This document shows, piece after piece, positions 45,200 to 58,106 of a stretch of 64,000 nucleotides of DNA. This DNA comes from Gymnopilus junonius. Taxonomy: Eukaryota; Basidiomycota; Agaricomycetes; Agaricales; Galerinaceae. Below the pieces are notes generated by a model. That model did not search any database, had not been told where the DNA came from, and saw only the letters and a list, made by a program, of their open reading frames with translations. Made by a program: the position numbers and the translations under genes. The DNA lies in contig JADNYJ010000139.1 of NCBI GenBank assembly GCA_015501075.1, positions 1 to 64,000 of the forward strand, written 5' to 3'. Position 1 is the stretch's first letter; each line of letters begins with the position of its first letter.

Positions 45200-48100
45200 T
45201 TACGGTGGTAAGTCGTATCTACCCTCTACCCTCTAGCGAAATCTGGAATCGAATAACCCAGGCCAAAAAAATAGGTCACTTTTGGAGATGAAGAGCATTG
45301 CATTATATCGGAAAGTGGAGTTTTTCTGCAGTATCACTGTAGGATACAATCCCGATTTCTCCACTCATTGTCATTGTCGCATTTTATCCAATCCGGAGAA
45401 CTCCACAGACCAGATTTTTAAAATTCAATTGCTCACATCACTGACATATAAAGTCAGTGACATTCGCAAATTGGATTGAAAGGACAGGAGTTCCTGGATT
45501 GGAAGGATGGTCTGGGGAGGAATGTGGATCGATCGTCAAGCTAGAGTGTGTATGGTAGGAATACATGGGATCAGAAGTAACAATGATTATGGTTGTAAAT
45601 GCAACAGACATACTCTAGTGGCCTGTGTGCTCAAGCATGTAAGAGGAAAGATGTGGTTAGAGGATAAGGAATGGCAACATAGCTTCATTGAAGTAGTGAG
45701 CATCCTTTGAGATCGCACACCCTGAGTATTGGAGATCACAGTGGGATAACTTTGGAGATGGGGAAATAGCAAGCAGGAATGAAATTATTCGAGTAAGTGT
45801 GGTGGTATGTACGTGAAGAAACAGAACATAATTGGAGGGCGTACGAGCCCATAGGACAGATAAATAGTGAACAAGTGAAGAGTGTATATGATGGGGCAAG
45901 ATGTGCTCAATAGGAAAACAAAAACGGGAAAGAGACAAGGCTCTATATGAAGTAGTCGGACATATGTAATTCCAATCCAAAAAGAAACAAGAAGGCCATA
46001 GTGCAAAAGGTCATGCACAAGGTATAAAACGCATAGTTTCATAATTGGAAATAGGAGGAAGCGACCTTTCCGCCAGACACAAGAGAGCCAAGGTGTACAG
46101 ATCGGGGTTTAGCAAGCGGCCGCGGAGAACTGCCCTGACCTCAACCTCGGACGATGTCGATTTGCGATGAATCTTGCGGGCTGTAACTTCCATATTGGAA
46201 TGGGTGGAGTCAAGGAAAGAAGAGAAGACAGTCTGCAGTCTGAGGATTCGGGAGATTCGCAGTGCGCGCCCGCCGCGCTGGCAGTGGAAGCAGAAAGGTG
46301 GGTTCGGGATGAAAGCGATTTCAGCCGATTGATTCCGACAAGGCTGGAACTGGAGGCTTCTGCCAAACATTGACAAATTGGGCTCTTTCGTTTTCCACCT
46401 CGACTCAACGCCAACTTGAAGCTCGACCACCGTCTCACTTGAACATGCGTCTTAACGCCTCTTTTACTGGAGCGGACCTATTCTTCTGTCCGCGTCTCAC
46501 AGCAGCCTTTCCCGCCTTTCCCTTTAGCGACTTCTCTGTACATGTTCCATGAGTTTGCCTCTCAGATCTCGAGTTGATAAGAGGGCGCATTTTCAGAGAA
46601 AAGGACCATGTATGTCACCAATGTTCTTCCACTCATCCGCTCCTTCTTGGTTAACCTGTCGTGCCGTCTCTTTCTGCCACGTAGTCATGCTGCATACATT
46701 CTCCGGACCACGATTATGCCTTTCTACATTGCTCACAAGCTTGGGACATTTTCTGACCCTGTCGGAACTCTTATCGGCAGTTGTATCCTCATGAACTTCC
46801 CCTCTCCCTCTCCTTCTGCTGCCGCACTTTTTTCAAACTTCGACGTTGGTAATAAGCTGCGGGTCCGTGTAGAAGACTGGTTGTTGACGACTTTAAGAGA
46901 TCAAGGGTATGTTTCCGATCGCACAACTTCTCTTTCCTTTCAGCTGATTATGCTGACACCATCTTTCCCGTGCTCACTCGCCACCTTCATCCTCGACAAC
47001 CACGCATACATGGATATCGCCATGTTAGTACTTGGACGCCGTGCTCACGACTGCGCTCTGCCTCCTTCTTTGATCCTGCGTATCCCTCCAGCGACTACAG
47101 ACCACACGCCCCGGCGACTCAGCAACATCGCATACGCAATCGACGAGTGAAGATTCTAGGCTCTAGGAATTCGGACAAGACTGCGGTTCTGACTGGTGTG
47201 AGTATGATGGAGAGGCGCGTGCTGTTGCTGGTCGGGTGTGAGAGGTACGTGCGTTTGCTGCGCTATGAAGGGCTGACATAGTTGTACCTGTGTGTGGCGA
47301 CTCACTCCGTAATCGTGCAATTTCCACCATCCTTTCCACTATCATCCTACTTTCTCCCGATGCGAATCTGACGTCGAGGTCTCTCATTTTATCCCCTTTT
47401 TCCAGTGCTGTTCCTACTACCTTCTCTGTATCTTCTTTTGCGCTCTCGTCCTACTGGCATATGCTGATGGCGTTCAGCATTATTCTTTCTCTGCTCAGAG
47501 TGGCTCTTGTCCATGTTGGATTTGGGTGTGGCTTCATATGTGTGGTTGCCATGGTCCTTGCCCAAGTGCAGTCGTCCATTTCGCCTTGCTTTAAAGCTAT
47601 TATTTTTTTGCTCGCTCATCATCGTCCTTTCTTATCAAACTCGGCGTCATCATTATCTATCCTGCTCTCGCTTTCCTCGTTTCCTTGTTCTCTGGCTATC
47701 ATGACTTGCCAAACTTCTCCATTATGTCTCTCCCCTGGGATTGTGCACCTATGGTTTCTGCAAATCCTTTGCCCAGATGTGAATGGAAGTAGACGATTTC
47801 TCTTTCTCATTCACCAACGAGGTAATATGCTCAGTGGAATGAAACGCAGCTAGTCCTAGCGGTGTGCTTATGGATAGCTTACTTGAATACTGCGACATGG
47901 TTCTTTGTCAACAGAAAAGCGTCGATTATGCTTATACCGACTTCATTCCAAGTACCTCCAACTGGTCAGATTGTAATTCTTTTCTCTTCCTTTCTAGGAA
48001 TGCGCTATTCTCCTTTCCTGATACCTAGCATCGTCATCATGTCACATCTGGATTTTCCCCGTCTCTTATGCGTTTGTAACTTGCTCGTACATATGAACGG

Positions 48101-48653
48101 TTCTTTTGACGCATGCCTATGGATAGATCTCCACGAGGAATTTCCCCAGATGTGGATAGATGACACAGGTATCAGGTTACGGTTCCCCTCTCTTTTTCCG
48201 CTTTCGACTTATACCTTGTGAGGATGTTAATGTCTTCCTTTTTTTTTCTCTTTTTCGAATATGGTCAAGTATGGCTTGTCTTACTTTCTACATTTTCCAT
48301 TTTATTACATTTTCGACCCAGTGGCTGCTTATCTCTATTCCATTCAAAATATCGCACTTCTTTGTCCCTTTTATCAGCGTGATTATCCCCCAGAACAATG
48401 ATACACTCTTTACTTGCCTCTAAATGTGTAAAAGTGTACCGGATATAAGAAGTCACATGCGACAGTGAGAGGTAAATCCAACAGGATTCTCTGTGGTGGT
48501 TGTAGATCGTATCTGGGCCATCAAGATTCAGTATCAGGCAGTGATTCTGGACCTGGAAGTGCAGGGGTTGTACGTAGGCTTTCATTGAGCTGAGAGCTCC
48601 CCCGGCTTTTAGATATCCGGTTGTGCTCTTCTCTTCTCTTCTGGAATGTACAG

Positions 48654-48674
48654 GATAGATAGATAGATAGATAG
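48654..48674 (+). repeat. (GATA)5 microsatellite
   Basis: Five tandem GATA units are followed by G. This is a simple sequence repeat in non-coding DNA. Confidence 0.95.
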
Positions 48675-49923
48675 TATTGCGTGGTGAGTTTCTCGCTTCT
48701 CTGATTCATTTAAGTTTCTGTCCTTTATATGGCACTAGGAGGTCAGTCGGATGTCTCGTTTATCCATCGCATTTAATCTTTCATCTTCATCAGGTCCCCA
48801 TAGGTTCATGAAGCACCCTCTGACTCTGTTCTCACCGCCAACACCATCGAACATCCGCTATGTCCTCACATTGGAGTCGTCCTTTGCGTATGTTCTCCTG
48901 TCTCTTGACTTTCATCCTCCTAAATTGATATATGATTCAGAAGTAGAAGTAGTAACAGTCCCAAGCAGATTTGAGCCCGGCTGTGAGTGCACACTGCAAA
49001 CCCTTCCTGTGCTTTAAGCATTGAACGTTGAACGCTGAACCAACATGTAGCGAAATTTGACCACCACATCACACATAGCTGTTCTATCCCTCGCGACATC
49101 GAATGAGCTAAAATGAGCAGCAGGTCTGTTGCTCCGTATCTTAATGTCTTTCATATGTGGCTTGATTCAACTGGATTTTTCTTCTTTCCTTCCTTTTGCG
49201 GCCAACAAAGTTTTTTTTTCTGCTATCAGCAGTTCCCTTCTGACTTCACCTCATGCCTCCAGTGTCATAGAGCATTCATCACACTGATTTCTATCTCTCT
49301 TTCCCCTCTGCTCTCTGCTCTCTGCTCTCTTCATGTCTCAATGTCTCATCTCACCTCCCTCTCATTCCGTTTTTGAGTTCTCCTTCTTTCCATCGCATTG
49401 GCTACTGTCCAGGATGACTCGGTAATCCTCTCTGTTTGTCTCTTTACATCTCTTTATAGGTCTTCTGCATCTTCCCTCCTGGTTTTCGCTTGAGGTATTC
49501 TCACTCGCTTTTTATTCATCTGTATGTGATTGATGATGTAAAAGCAATGTGTACAATATCTCGACTGAGCAAATGTTCTGGAGTTCGATATGGCTATATT
49601 ATCATTATCTGAAGCCTCCCGGTCTCCATACTTATCTCTTCCAAAGCTGACGGATTTTGATATTGGCTTCATGAGAGTTTCATTCGACTTAACTTTGTGT
49701 TTTTGATTTTCACGATATGCTCGTTTACATTTATTACATCCGCATCTTGGATACACTTTCCGGAAGTGTATCGATGTCTGAATTGTTTCCTCCTCTATAT
49801 CCAAACCTCTTCTGGGAATTTCTCAGCGTGTCTTTCATTCGCAATTTCTTCCGTGCTGCTGGTGTGGATTATACTCATACAGAGCAAAGTGCAATCACTC
49901 TTGTGACCAGTCCCCAGAGTGTT

Positions 49924-49952
49924 ATTTGGATTTGGATTTGGATTTGGATTTC
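49924..49952 (+). repeat. (TTTGGA)n microsatellite
   Basis: Four tandem TTTGGA-type hexamers plus a partial unit. Simple sequence repeat. Confidence 0.9.
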
Positions 49953-50277
49953 TGTTCTGCGTTGTTATACTGAGATGATGGTGGTGTGCTCGGATTTATT
50001 TTCTTTTGATATCGTTTTGGCTTTCATGGTGGGAAGTTGGCTCTGTATGTTAATTGCCAAGAACATTTTTGGCATTGCAGGCCCTCGCTAAATTTCGGGG
50101 ACTGATACATCATCCTAGGTAAGTAAATGTTTACAATGGCCCTGCAGAGCGAGGCGCTTATTGTTTGGATCATCTTTCTTATATAGTTTTACCTTGTCTC
50201 TATCAATGTTATTGCGTCCACCATGGTTACATGCATTTGAATTGTCCGGTGGCTTTGGCCCAGATATTTCCCTACCG

Positions 50278-50285
50278 TATATAAG
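50278..50285 (+). promoter_or_regulatory. TATA box (TATATAAG)
   Basis: TATATAAG lies 139 bp upstream of an ATG at 50417, followed by a C/T-rich leader. This is consistent with a fungal core promoter for the small ORF downstream. Confidence 0.4.
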
Positions 50286-50416
50286 ACGCGTTCATATTCC
50301 CAGTAGCTCCACCTCCCTCGCCCGCCCTTCATATACCCCATTCCAATTTCGCGGCCTTGCGGCAGACGACCCATCTAAACACCACTCACTCACTCCTCTC
50401 CAATCAACGCACGAAA

Positions 50417-50734
50417 ATGGCCATGTTCTTCTACTCTGTACTGTCCCTCGAAGCACTCTCCCTCCCCATAAGCTCAAACGAAGGACAAGCGACACCGGTA
50501 GTATCACATATGTTCCTTGGGTTTAAGAAGTTCGGACAGCTGCTTGATTCGAAAAATGGGGTTGGGGGCGATGTGGGCGATGCGGGCGATTTGAAGAATG
50601 CTGTTATTTTGCCTCCGCGACGGCAGGGGCGGAGGCAGGGGAAGATACGGAAAGGGACTCGAGGTCGTAATTATGTGGTGGTATGTGTATTGGAAGGAGG
50701 AGGTGGGAGGAGAGATTTGCATTGGACACGGTAA
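50417..50734 (+). CDS. Small ORF of unknown function (105 aa)
   Basis: The frame starts MAMFFYSVLSLEALSLPISS, which is moderately hydrophobic. It goes on with HMFLGFKKFGQLLD and a Gly/Asp repeat VGGDVGDAGD, then turns very basic, with PPRRQGRRQGKIRKGTRGR. A TATA box and CT-rich leader precede it, and the ATG context (GAAAATGG) is good. A GTATGT after GRNYVVV could be a donor, so the annotated end may be wrong. No family is recognised; it may be a short secreted protein or a chance frame. Confidence 0.3.
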   Translation: MAMFFYSVLSLEALSLPISSNEGQATPVVSHMFLGFKKFGQLLDSKNGVGGDVGDAGDLKNAVILPPRRQGRRQGKIRKGTRGRNYVVVCVLEGGGGRRDLHWTR

Positions 50735-53700
50735 TGATTGAATGTGCGAATGTTGAGATACGTCGTTGGGTATTAGGCGCGATGGGTTGGGGTGCAGTTC
50801 AATTATCGATGAGGCGGCGTGCATCATTCGGCGAAGTTGGCGACAAATTCTGCTTATTGTATATAACCTGTAATATTCCTTCTTCATTGTTGCAACAACG
50901 AGCGCAGCGAGCACTATTCCAAGCATTTGCAACTTGAATGGGAAGCCACCTCGCTAAGCTGTTGGACTTGGAAAGAGCGGGAGGTGGCAACTCCATTTTG
51001 GTTTGTGGGCTGGCCCAAGGGCCGACAGTCGTCGTCGCTCTTTCCCTCGCCATTCCCTTCGTTCTGAAGGCCTCTTCACTCACCATCGTATCGCCTATTG
51101 CACATATAGCCATGACTTACTGTGACTTTTTGGGGTATAGGGTACTCAAGGAGTTTGTGAGGTAAGTTTCTATGCTGTCTTGGTGCTGTCCTTCACAACT
51201 TTTGCGTCCGCGAACCTTGAAAAAGCTTCCTTCATCAGAGGAAGTGCGTCGCTCCTGCCAGTCTTGACGGCCTCGATCACATTAATGAGAACCAGCTCGG
51301 TAAGCCAGCGAGGCGTCCGCCAAACCCTCTATTCTCAAACACGCGGTGCATCAACTTTTCGTGGCTGCAAAAACCAAACTCGGACTGAACATATAGTCCG
51401 GCAAAAGAGTATGTAGTATGTCACAATGCATAAGTAGATGATATGTGAGATCACTGAGCGAAGACTGAACTGCTCCAAGAACGTGGAATTTTTGAAAGCG
51501 AGAATGCAGTCGGCGGACAACGCTGTACAAGACCTCGAGGTAAATCTGATACCCGCCAAGCGTCAGGGGTTCTGATAGGAATACTAGAAGAGTTAAACGG
51601 TATAACAATCAAGCGAGTAGGAGCACTATCAGCGTTGGAAGAAGAGTGTGGATGTGGATGGATGACCAAAAGCGCATCGGCTGAGCTGTAGACAAATAGA
51701 GCCAAATTTTTGCATACGCGTCCGCCAGGTCATCGTCGACGTTCCCCCAACATCCTCATTTTCCCCTGGTCCTTCGGTGATATCGTGGAGGACGTCTATA
51801 GCTGTGTGAACGGCTCCTGGTGAGCAACATACCGCACGATATGTTTCCCGCAGCGCTACTTACAAGATCCACAGACACGATGCTGGTGTGACGCTTCTGC
51901 CAGGATTCAACGTTTGAAGACGACTGTTCGCCCTTTCGGAATTCCCACTCTGACCTGGCTATATGTGCTCCCGAAGACGTACATATCGCGTTTGGCCTCC
52001 CCAGGCTCTATTCTGAGCCAATGATCTCCCTGTTTTCTGCTGGCTGCGTGTCTCTTGATGTCGGATTTCTTTTGCCCACGCCCGTCTCCTTTCTCTCAAA
52101 GGTGAGATACTGACTTTGATGGGTAAGTTTTTGATCTTTTTTTGCTGTGAATTAACCTTCTTAGCTCACCTGTTACTTTCCATACTGCGATCTCTGGTTC
52201 AGAATCTGCGGCCGTCGACTATCAGGTACTGCGACTACGACAAACTCTACATGCTGTGGTGGACTCGAAAATCTGTGGATAATGCACATGGTGGCAAGGG
52301 GGACTAGTAAGCATCATTATCATATGGTAATTTCAATCAACAAGCACATATCAGGCGTGTCCAGTTTTTGCAGCTTCTCATTCTTACTTGGGTACCTTGG
52401 GCTTCATCTCCGTAGCCATCTAGCCATCTCAGGTGAATGTTTTGTTCCTACCTTTATCCTCCCAATTTGTTTTCCTCCTTAATGTTCATCGGCGTCATGG
52501 TTTCTGATTGTCACTTTATTTGCGACCTGGTGTTTGGAAATTGGAATTCTGACTTGTTCCTACCTTGCCGGAGTACGTTTAATGTGTTACTTTTCTCCGA
52601 AAGGAGTTATTCTCGGGTGATCATCCAGTTCAGACAGTTGTGTGTTATCGGCCAACCTGATATTATGTCTTTTCTTCTTTGCTTTGGAGGCGACTTAGTC
52701 AGATGTTCAGAGCGGATGGACACAGAACAGTCAGCCTTGGCCCCTTTCCCCTTTCTTTCTCTCTTTTTCTCTGCGTTGGCCGTCTCTCTATACATCATAC
52801 CTTCTTTGAAGAACGAGCCTGCTGATGAACTTGTTGGTGGACGCTCATCGCGTTTTTCTTTTATTTCCGTCACGGCATGCTATCTCAAATTGTTCGTGGC
52901 TATTCCTCTTTTCTCATGTTCACCATTTCTCTTTCTCTTTCTCCGGCACCACTAATACTCTGCCTATAATACGCTGCGCTTTTCACGGCGCATCGTTCGG
53001 CATGCATTTTTGTCTGATGCATTGCGTAATTCCCAGTTGACTTTTAACCCTCAGTTCATTTTCTTTTGCTTTCAAGTATTTCCTTCCTGCGGATCGCCTC
53101 ATGCACCACCTACTTGGGGACCCATCCGTCATTTTCATTCTTCTAATCCCCTCCTCCCTTGGACTTGGGGGTCCATTTTTACAAGGCGACATGCTTTCTG
53201 AGATGTTTCACTTTTTCATCGCAGCGGCTTCATCTTGTGAGGTTATCGAAATGGTACCCAACTCTGAGTGACGAATGGTGATATAGAGGATGACGTACTA
53301 GACCTATGCTGATGTAGGTAGGTAGTGTAGTCGAGTCATTGAAGGAATTTGAATGATGTGGAATGACCATATAACGATTGGGAATCCCGAATGCAAGTCC
53401 CTGGTCCCTCGAGTTAGACAAGGAAAAACAGAAGGACGTCGGAGAGGCATTCAAAACTGGGGTGATCCGTTTACGTCAGCCTTTGGCTTTACTTGGCTAG
53501 ACCTTCGACTTGCCACCATGTGTATGGCTCATCGATTATTTGAGTCAACGATTATCTTTATGATCAGTACCACCACCATCTCGCCATCCTCCCCCTTGTT
53601 CAATGCACTTTCATCCACGGCGCCGTATGTTCATTGTTACCTTCCATTACTCTCTCTCTTCGCTTTTCTCTGTTATTTCTCTTGTCCAGTCCTCGACGTT

Positions 53701-56700
53701 CGACCCGCTAAGCAGTCTGACACTCCCAAGTTCCTTCTCTTCCGGCGCTGTAAGTACAGCAATGATCTGCACATCAACTTTCCCCCTCATCCTCTCGTTC
53801 TATTCCTTCCATTCCATTCCTCTCCTCCTCCTTCCATTCTTGTTCTTCGCCAGAGTCCCACCGGACTATCTTGACGCTGCAGTTCTTACTTGCTTCAATT
53901 CATGTGTTCATTCTTGCAAGGTCCATCATCATCATGGACGTGCTTAAATTATACATGTCAACATTTCCAAGTTGGACTAGCCAGCGTCAACGATGTCATG
54001 GGTCGTGGATCATGAATGATTAATGATTCTTCTCCATTCGGCTATTAAGAGCTCGTGGTTGTGGTTGTGGTTGTTCTTTATGGCCGTCCTTCAGGCCTTC
54101 TATTTCTTTTTTTAGTTTTTGTTGCCCTTTTGTCGACTTTATACCCTCGTCTAGTCCAAGACACGCAAAGTTACTCGTTGGGGCTTCCATCATGAAAGAG
54201 AGGAAGGCAGCAGGCATGTAACATGTCGCGCAGAAGTCGAGAGCTATGATGGTGTTGCTGTGGGGAGAGTGTTTTTTGACGTTGGTGGGGTGTCGCATGG
54301 GCAAAGGATTAGAGCATTGTTGGGTCCACTCGTGAAGTTGACGCGTCTAATGCCTCCTGTACATTGGAAAATCTATCAAAGCACAGTCGTAACTGGTAAG
54401 TCACCACCTAAAGTATTAGAAAAATGGGCCCACATACGCCATTAACGTGCTCCTCGAGCTCCCCAATGGGCTCATACTAATTCCTCAATGTCCGCTCAAA
54501 GAAAAAAATCATATATAGCCTGCCCGCCACCCACCGGTCCAGGCGCATAGCACAACAGGGGCGGGGAGACGAGGATAAGACGCTCAATAGCCTATGCGAC
54601 TAGGGCGGCATCGTCCTGTGTTTCTTGGCAATCAGGGGCATAGATGTATTCCATGATGATGTGTATACTCGCCTCGGCTATGGCGACTGTTAACCCCAAT
54701 TTGACCCAGACGATGATGGGTCCGTCACCGTCAGTGTTAGCGTTAGTGCTATCAGAGTGTTTGCGGAGGGCAGTCCACGGCACTGATATCCAGCTTATTT
54801 GCATATCGCAGCAATGCACTGGCGGGAGGGGAGGTCTTCGTTTGTGAGGAAGGCGTAGTCGGTCTTGGATGTCAACATGAGGCGCGGTCCAGGAGGTTAG
54901 TTGTGAGGGAGCCGTGGTCGTTCGGTTCAGGAAAATTCAGAAATGGAGATACTATGTGGCAGCGTCCATGGAATTGCCGTCTTGCAAGAGTTGTTGCGAC
55001 AGTTTCGATTCTTTGGCCTGAGGAAGACCGCTATCGCTTGGTGAACCTGGAGTAATCAAAGGGCGAATCAGATTCAGCTTAACTGAATCCTCTGGTTGGT
55101 TCCCAGAGCTCATGTCGTGCGAAGAATGAAGACAGTGAAGTAAAGCAGAAGAAAAGGGTGTCAGATTCGAAGTGAGTTAAAATGAATGAAGTCGGCGCCA
55201 CGGCTGCCGGCCGTTGCTTTGCGTTAATTGCCCAAAGCTTCCTAGCCCGAGGTTAATCCAACCCTGTCCTCGACCATCCTCGACGGCGGACACATCCATC
55301 CTCTTTCTCTTCTTCTGGTTCGAAACTTTGGGTATTGACATTAGGACAGACTACAGTCATGGGTTCATTGACATGAATGTGACCTCTTTGAATATTACGT
55401 ACCATTCCGCTCTTTATCACTGTGGATTATGCGACTGACCGCTTTGACCAGCGTGACTGCTTACCATGCGCATTTTAGGCTCACAAACGATACAGCAACT
55501 CTCAGAACCCCTGGGTCCTGCAGATATAAATACTTTTCAGATTCCGCCCCATCAAGGTCCGTCCAAAGCATCCATGATTCTTGGAACAACTTGACCCAGG
55601 GTAAATTATGGCCGTTTGATTCTAAGTCCACCGTCTGCAGAAGAAGACTCCGTTACCACCTCAGAGCCTTGGAACGACACTCTTCGACGTGATATTCTGT
55701 TCCTTCGGCGATAGAACTTGGCGGCTGAAGGGAGTTTGGAGTGTGAATCTGGGTCGGCGGTGGAGTGCGTTTGGAGGTGAGTTTTCTCTGCTTGATGTCC
55801 AGTGTCCATCCTAATTCATTTCTTTTGCTGATCACCGATTCTGCGGCCGCCAGCGACCCCGGAGTTATCTTCTAACCATTCATGCCATGGAAATTACCTT
55901 CCTGCGCCCACAATGACCCAGTCCGTCACCGTCATCGTGTCGGCTCTTGTGGAAGTCTCCTGCTACCTCGACTGGATTTCTAGGGTTAGCAAACATAGAC
56001 CGCGCACTTCACCTCGGCCCTTCCTGTGACCCATTTAACTATGTCAAGTGTGGGCATGATTATTATCCCACCGTCCTTCGCCTCGGCTTTTGCATCTCGC
56101 GCTATCCCACATCGCACTATTCAAATTTCCACTCATTTTCGGCCACGGAAACTCTGAGGAACCCAGCTGTCACGTATTAAAACCCTTGTCCTCCTCTGTT
56201 ATTGCTTACCTCTCCCTGATTCTCGTTGGACTCGAAGTGCCATCCTCTTAGTCTCTCGAGACCACATCTGATGGATTGAAGGTATTCCGCATCTGGTCCT
56301 TCAACTTGGGCTCTTCTTCTTGCTCCCCAGTGCAATGTCAAAGTCTGTCCAACACAGTTTCTTTGTCCTCAGTGACAGCCGCAGCCACTTCTAAGTTCTA
56401 AGAGTGTTTGGGGGTCGAGAACTCTGGTCCTTCCTTGCCATGTCACTGCATTCACATCTACAATTACCCCAGCGCTGCCCATTCTTTCTTCAAGGATAAG
56501 GAAGAGGGAGTAGTAATCTGCAATGCTCTTTCTCTTGTATGCAGCTGGCTACATGAGTAGCGGCGCTGTCCGAGCTCAAATTGATGATTTTCGACTTTCA
56601 AGATGAGTCCCAATTGCGTAGATGCGCCTTTACTTGGGTGGATATTATGATGAGTATAGTGGGGAAACCTTCAATTCGTTGCGTGTCCGTTTCGGCGTTC

Positions 56701-56800
56701 CGACAAGGGCGGGATTGTTCAATATTCAGGTTAGTTTTAACTTTATTCCGACATTCATAATGTTTTACAAAAAAAATCATATATTTGGCTTCTTTGATAT
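50735..56800. other. Anonymous region, no gene confidently recognised
   Basis: Several minus-strand stretches look like decayed exons. 51330-51174 reads WLTELVLINVIEAVKTGRSD and ends at a stop. 51405-51345 reads SEFGFCSHEKLMHRVFENRG after a TTCAG acceptor. About 54880-54590 contains LTSKTDYAFLTNEDLPSRQC and, in another frame, VKLGLTVAIAEASIHIIMEY. Frames do not connect without breaks. 52.0-54.0 kb is pyrimidine-rich on the + strand. 55-56.6 kb shows nothing clear. Confidence 0.35.
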
Positions 56801-57136
56801 TTAGAAATCTGGCCAAAGATTGCGACCTAAATCGTAGATCATGTCGTACAACTCATACAGAACAGGATTGATGCTCGTTTTTTTCGCATCGCTGAATACA
56901 AATTCAGGGTCACCAAGGTCATTTCTTTCCAGCATCAAAAGAGTAATCTCGAAATGATCAGTCGACCTGACTCCTGGTGTTCGCGTTGCACAGAAGGGGA
57001 CAAAATAAGAGCCGGTGATTGCGAAAGAATAAAACGTCTGGATGATGATCTCTAATACATTAGGAATTATGTACATAGTGGGATTATAAAGTTTGATGTG
57101 AACCAATGAAGAACAAAAAGGAGTGGTATCACGCAC
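56801..57136 (-). pseudogene. Left module: truncated partner gene, unknown family
   Basis: The minus strand reads TFYSFAITGSYFVPFCATRT, then DPEFVFSD, and ends NPVLYELYDMIYDLGRNLWP before a stop. The right-hand module at 61684-62440 has the related FYSFAIAGSYFHPYHVTRV, EPQFVFNN and NPILYAIYADMYALGRKLWP. Only the last ~85 residues match. The first 25 codons from ATG 57136 are not homologous, so the N-terminal two thirds seem lost. The gene is divergent from the + gene at 57296, with 159 bp between the ATGs. The family is not recognised. Confidence 0.55.
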
Positions 57137-57250
57137 ACCAGGTCAATCGCAGGTCAAAAATGGGCAATGGAACAAAAACAGAAGGCTTCGCATTTCTTGC
57201 GACCGGCAATAGCCGTCATCAGATTCGTCGTGACAGAACTGCGTGAGAGC

Positions 57251-57259
57251 TATAAATTC
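57251..57259 (+). promoter_or_regulatory. TATA box of left module (TATAAATTC)
   Basis: TATAAATTC lies 45 bp upstream of ATG 57296. The same nonamer occurs 50 bp upstream of the paralogous ATG at 63098, which supports it as the conserved core promoter of the + gene. Confidence 0.6.
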
Positions 57260-57295
57260 ACTCAATCCCGAACCTCAATGCCCCACCACCTCTTG

Positions 57296-58106
57296 ATGTC
57301 AACTTCTGAACAGACCGTGAATGTCCACGATACAATCACCCAGGAAGAGCTTGTTTCGCGTCGATTTGCTCTTCCAGATGAACTTAAGCCACCTCGTAAG
57401 AACCAAATGCATCTCCGAGTTCGAGTGAGTCCGATAATACTGGATTGTTCATCGTTGTTTCTCACTACCATTTCAAGCATGGTTATAAAGCCACGGAAAA
57501 GCTTTTTCCTATGGATAATGTTCCTCTTGGTCTTCGAACTCTTCGAGCTGGAAGGTTCCTTCAGCCACCTATGGTTTGCTATGGCTGGGCGCCCAGCATT
57601 GAGCAGCTTGTGGACATTGCGGACAGCAAGGGTTTCCTTGGTGCAACAACACGGAACAAAGATGTAAGAGCGTTTTCCAGAATTAACCTAGGCGACACGC
57701 AACATCTTTTACAACATGCCGTTCGAGATGACCTCGGGATAAGTACCATTATACCTGAAGTACGGACGATCCTTCCGAAAAGCAACAATTGTGAATTGGT
57801 CATATCTCTATGGACGATTGGAATGATGCATGGGATCGTCCACCCCAGGATGACGAGGCAAAATAGCGGCTATCTGGGATTGGAAGAGTCCCCAAAATGG
57901 TACCTGGACTATCAAGAAGGGAAGTGGGCCTTCAGGACTTTACAAGTGAGAAACCATTGCTGGATGCTCTTCTGACTGTGCATTGATATAATAAATTCTA
58001 TCTCAACAGGGCTTCCCGTCCTCGAGTCGCCCGAGAATATGGAATAATCACTTACAGGGGCGTCAATGAGGGCGGTTGTCCTCGTTGCAAAATTCAGCCC
58101 CTTTAG
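57296..58106 (+). pseudogene. Left module: + gene, frameshifted paralogue of 63098-63945
   Basis: Exon 1 (57296-57424) encodes 43 residues starting MSTSEQTVNV and ending MHLRVR. A 53-nt intron ends in AAG at 57477. Exon 2 reads HGYKATEKLFPMDNVPLG, then TLRAGRFLQPPMVCYGWAPS and ADSKGFLGA. Around 57805-57870 the frame departs from the paralogue; the expected WNDAWDRPPQDDEAK is found one frame over. The end of exon 2 is one base shorter than its paralogue at the last donor. The final exon still contains YRGVNEGGCPRCKIQPL in a third phase. At least two indels make this copy defective. Confidence 0.65.

Larger units (their letters stand above)
45200..50277. other. Anonymous region with strong strand asymmetry
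   Basis: No gene is supported. From about 46.4 kb the + strand is pyrimidine-rich. Its longest frames (46608-47150 and 47290-47853) are Ser/Leu/Phe-rich, and the opposite strand gives Lys/Glu/Arg-rich frames over the same bases. A minus-strand frame ending at 46011 reads RGRLLNPDLYTLALLCLAE and could be a real exon. It has no recognised family. Confidence 0.35.

Noticed and set aside
47290..47853. 187-codon hydrophobic plus-strand open frame
   Set aside because: It resembles a membrane protein, but composition explains it and the opposite strand is equally open with Lys/Glu/Arg-rich frames.
52437..52955. 172-codon plus-strand open frame
   Set aside because: No motif, no promoter or splice context, and it lies in T/C-rich DNA.
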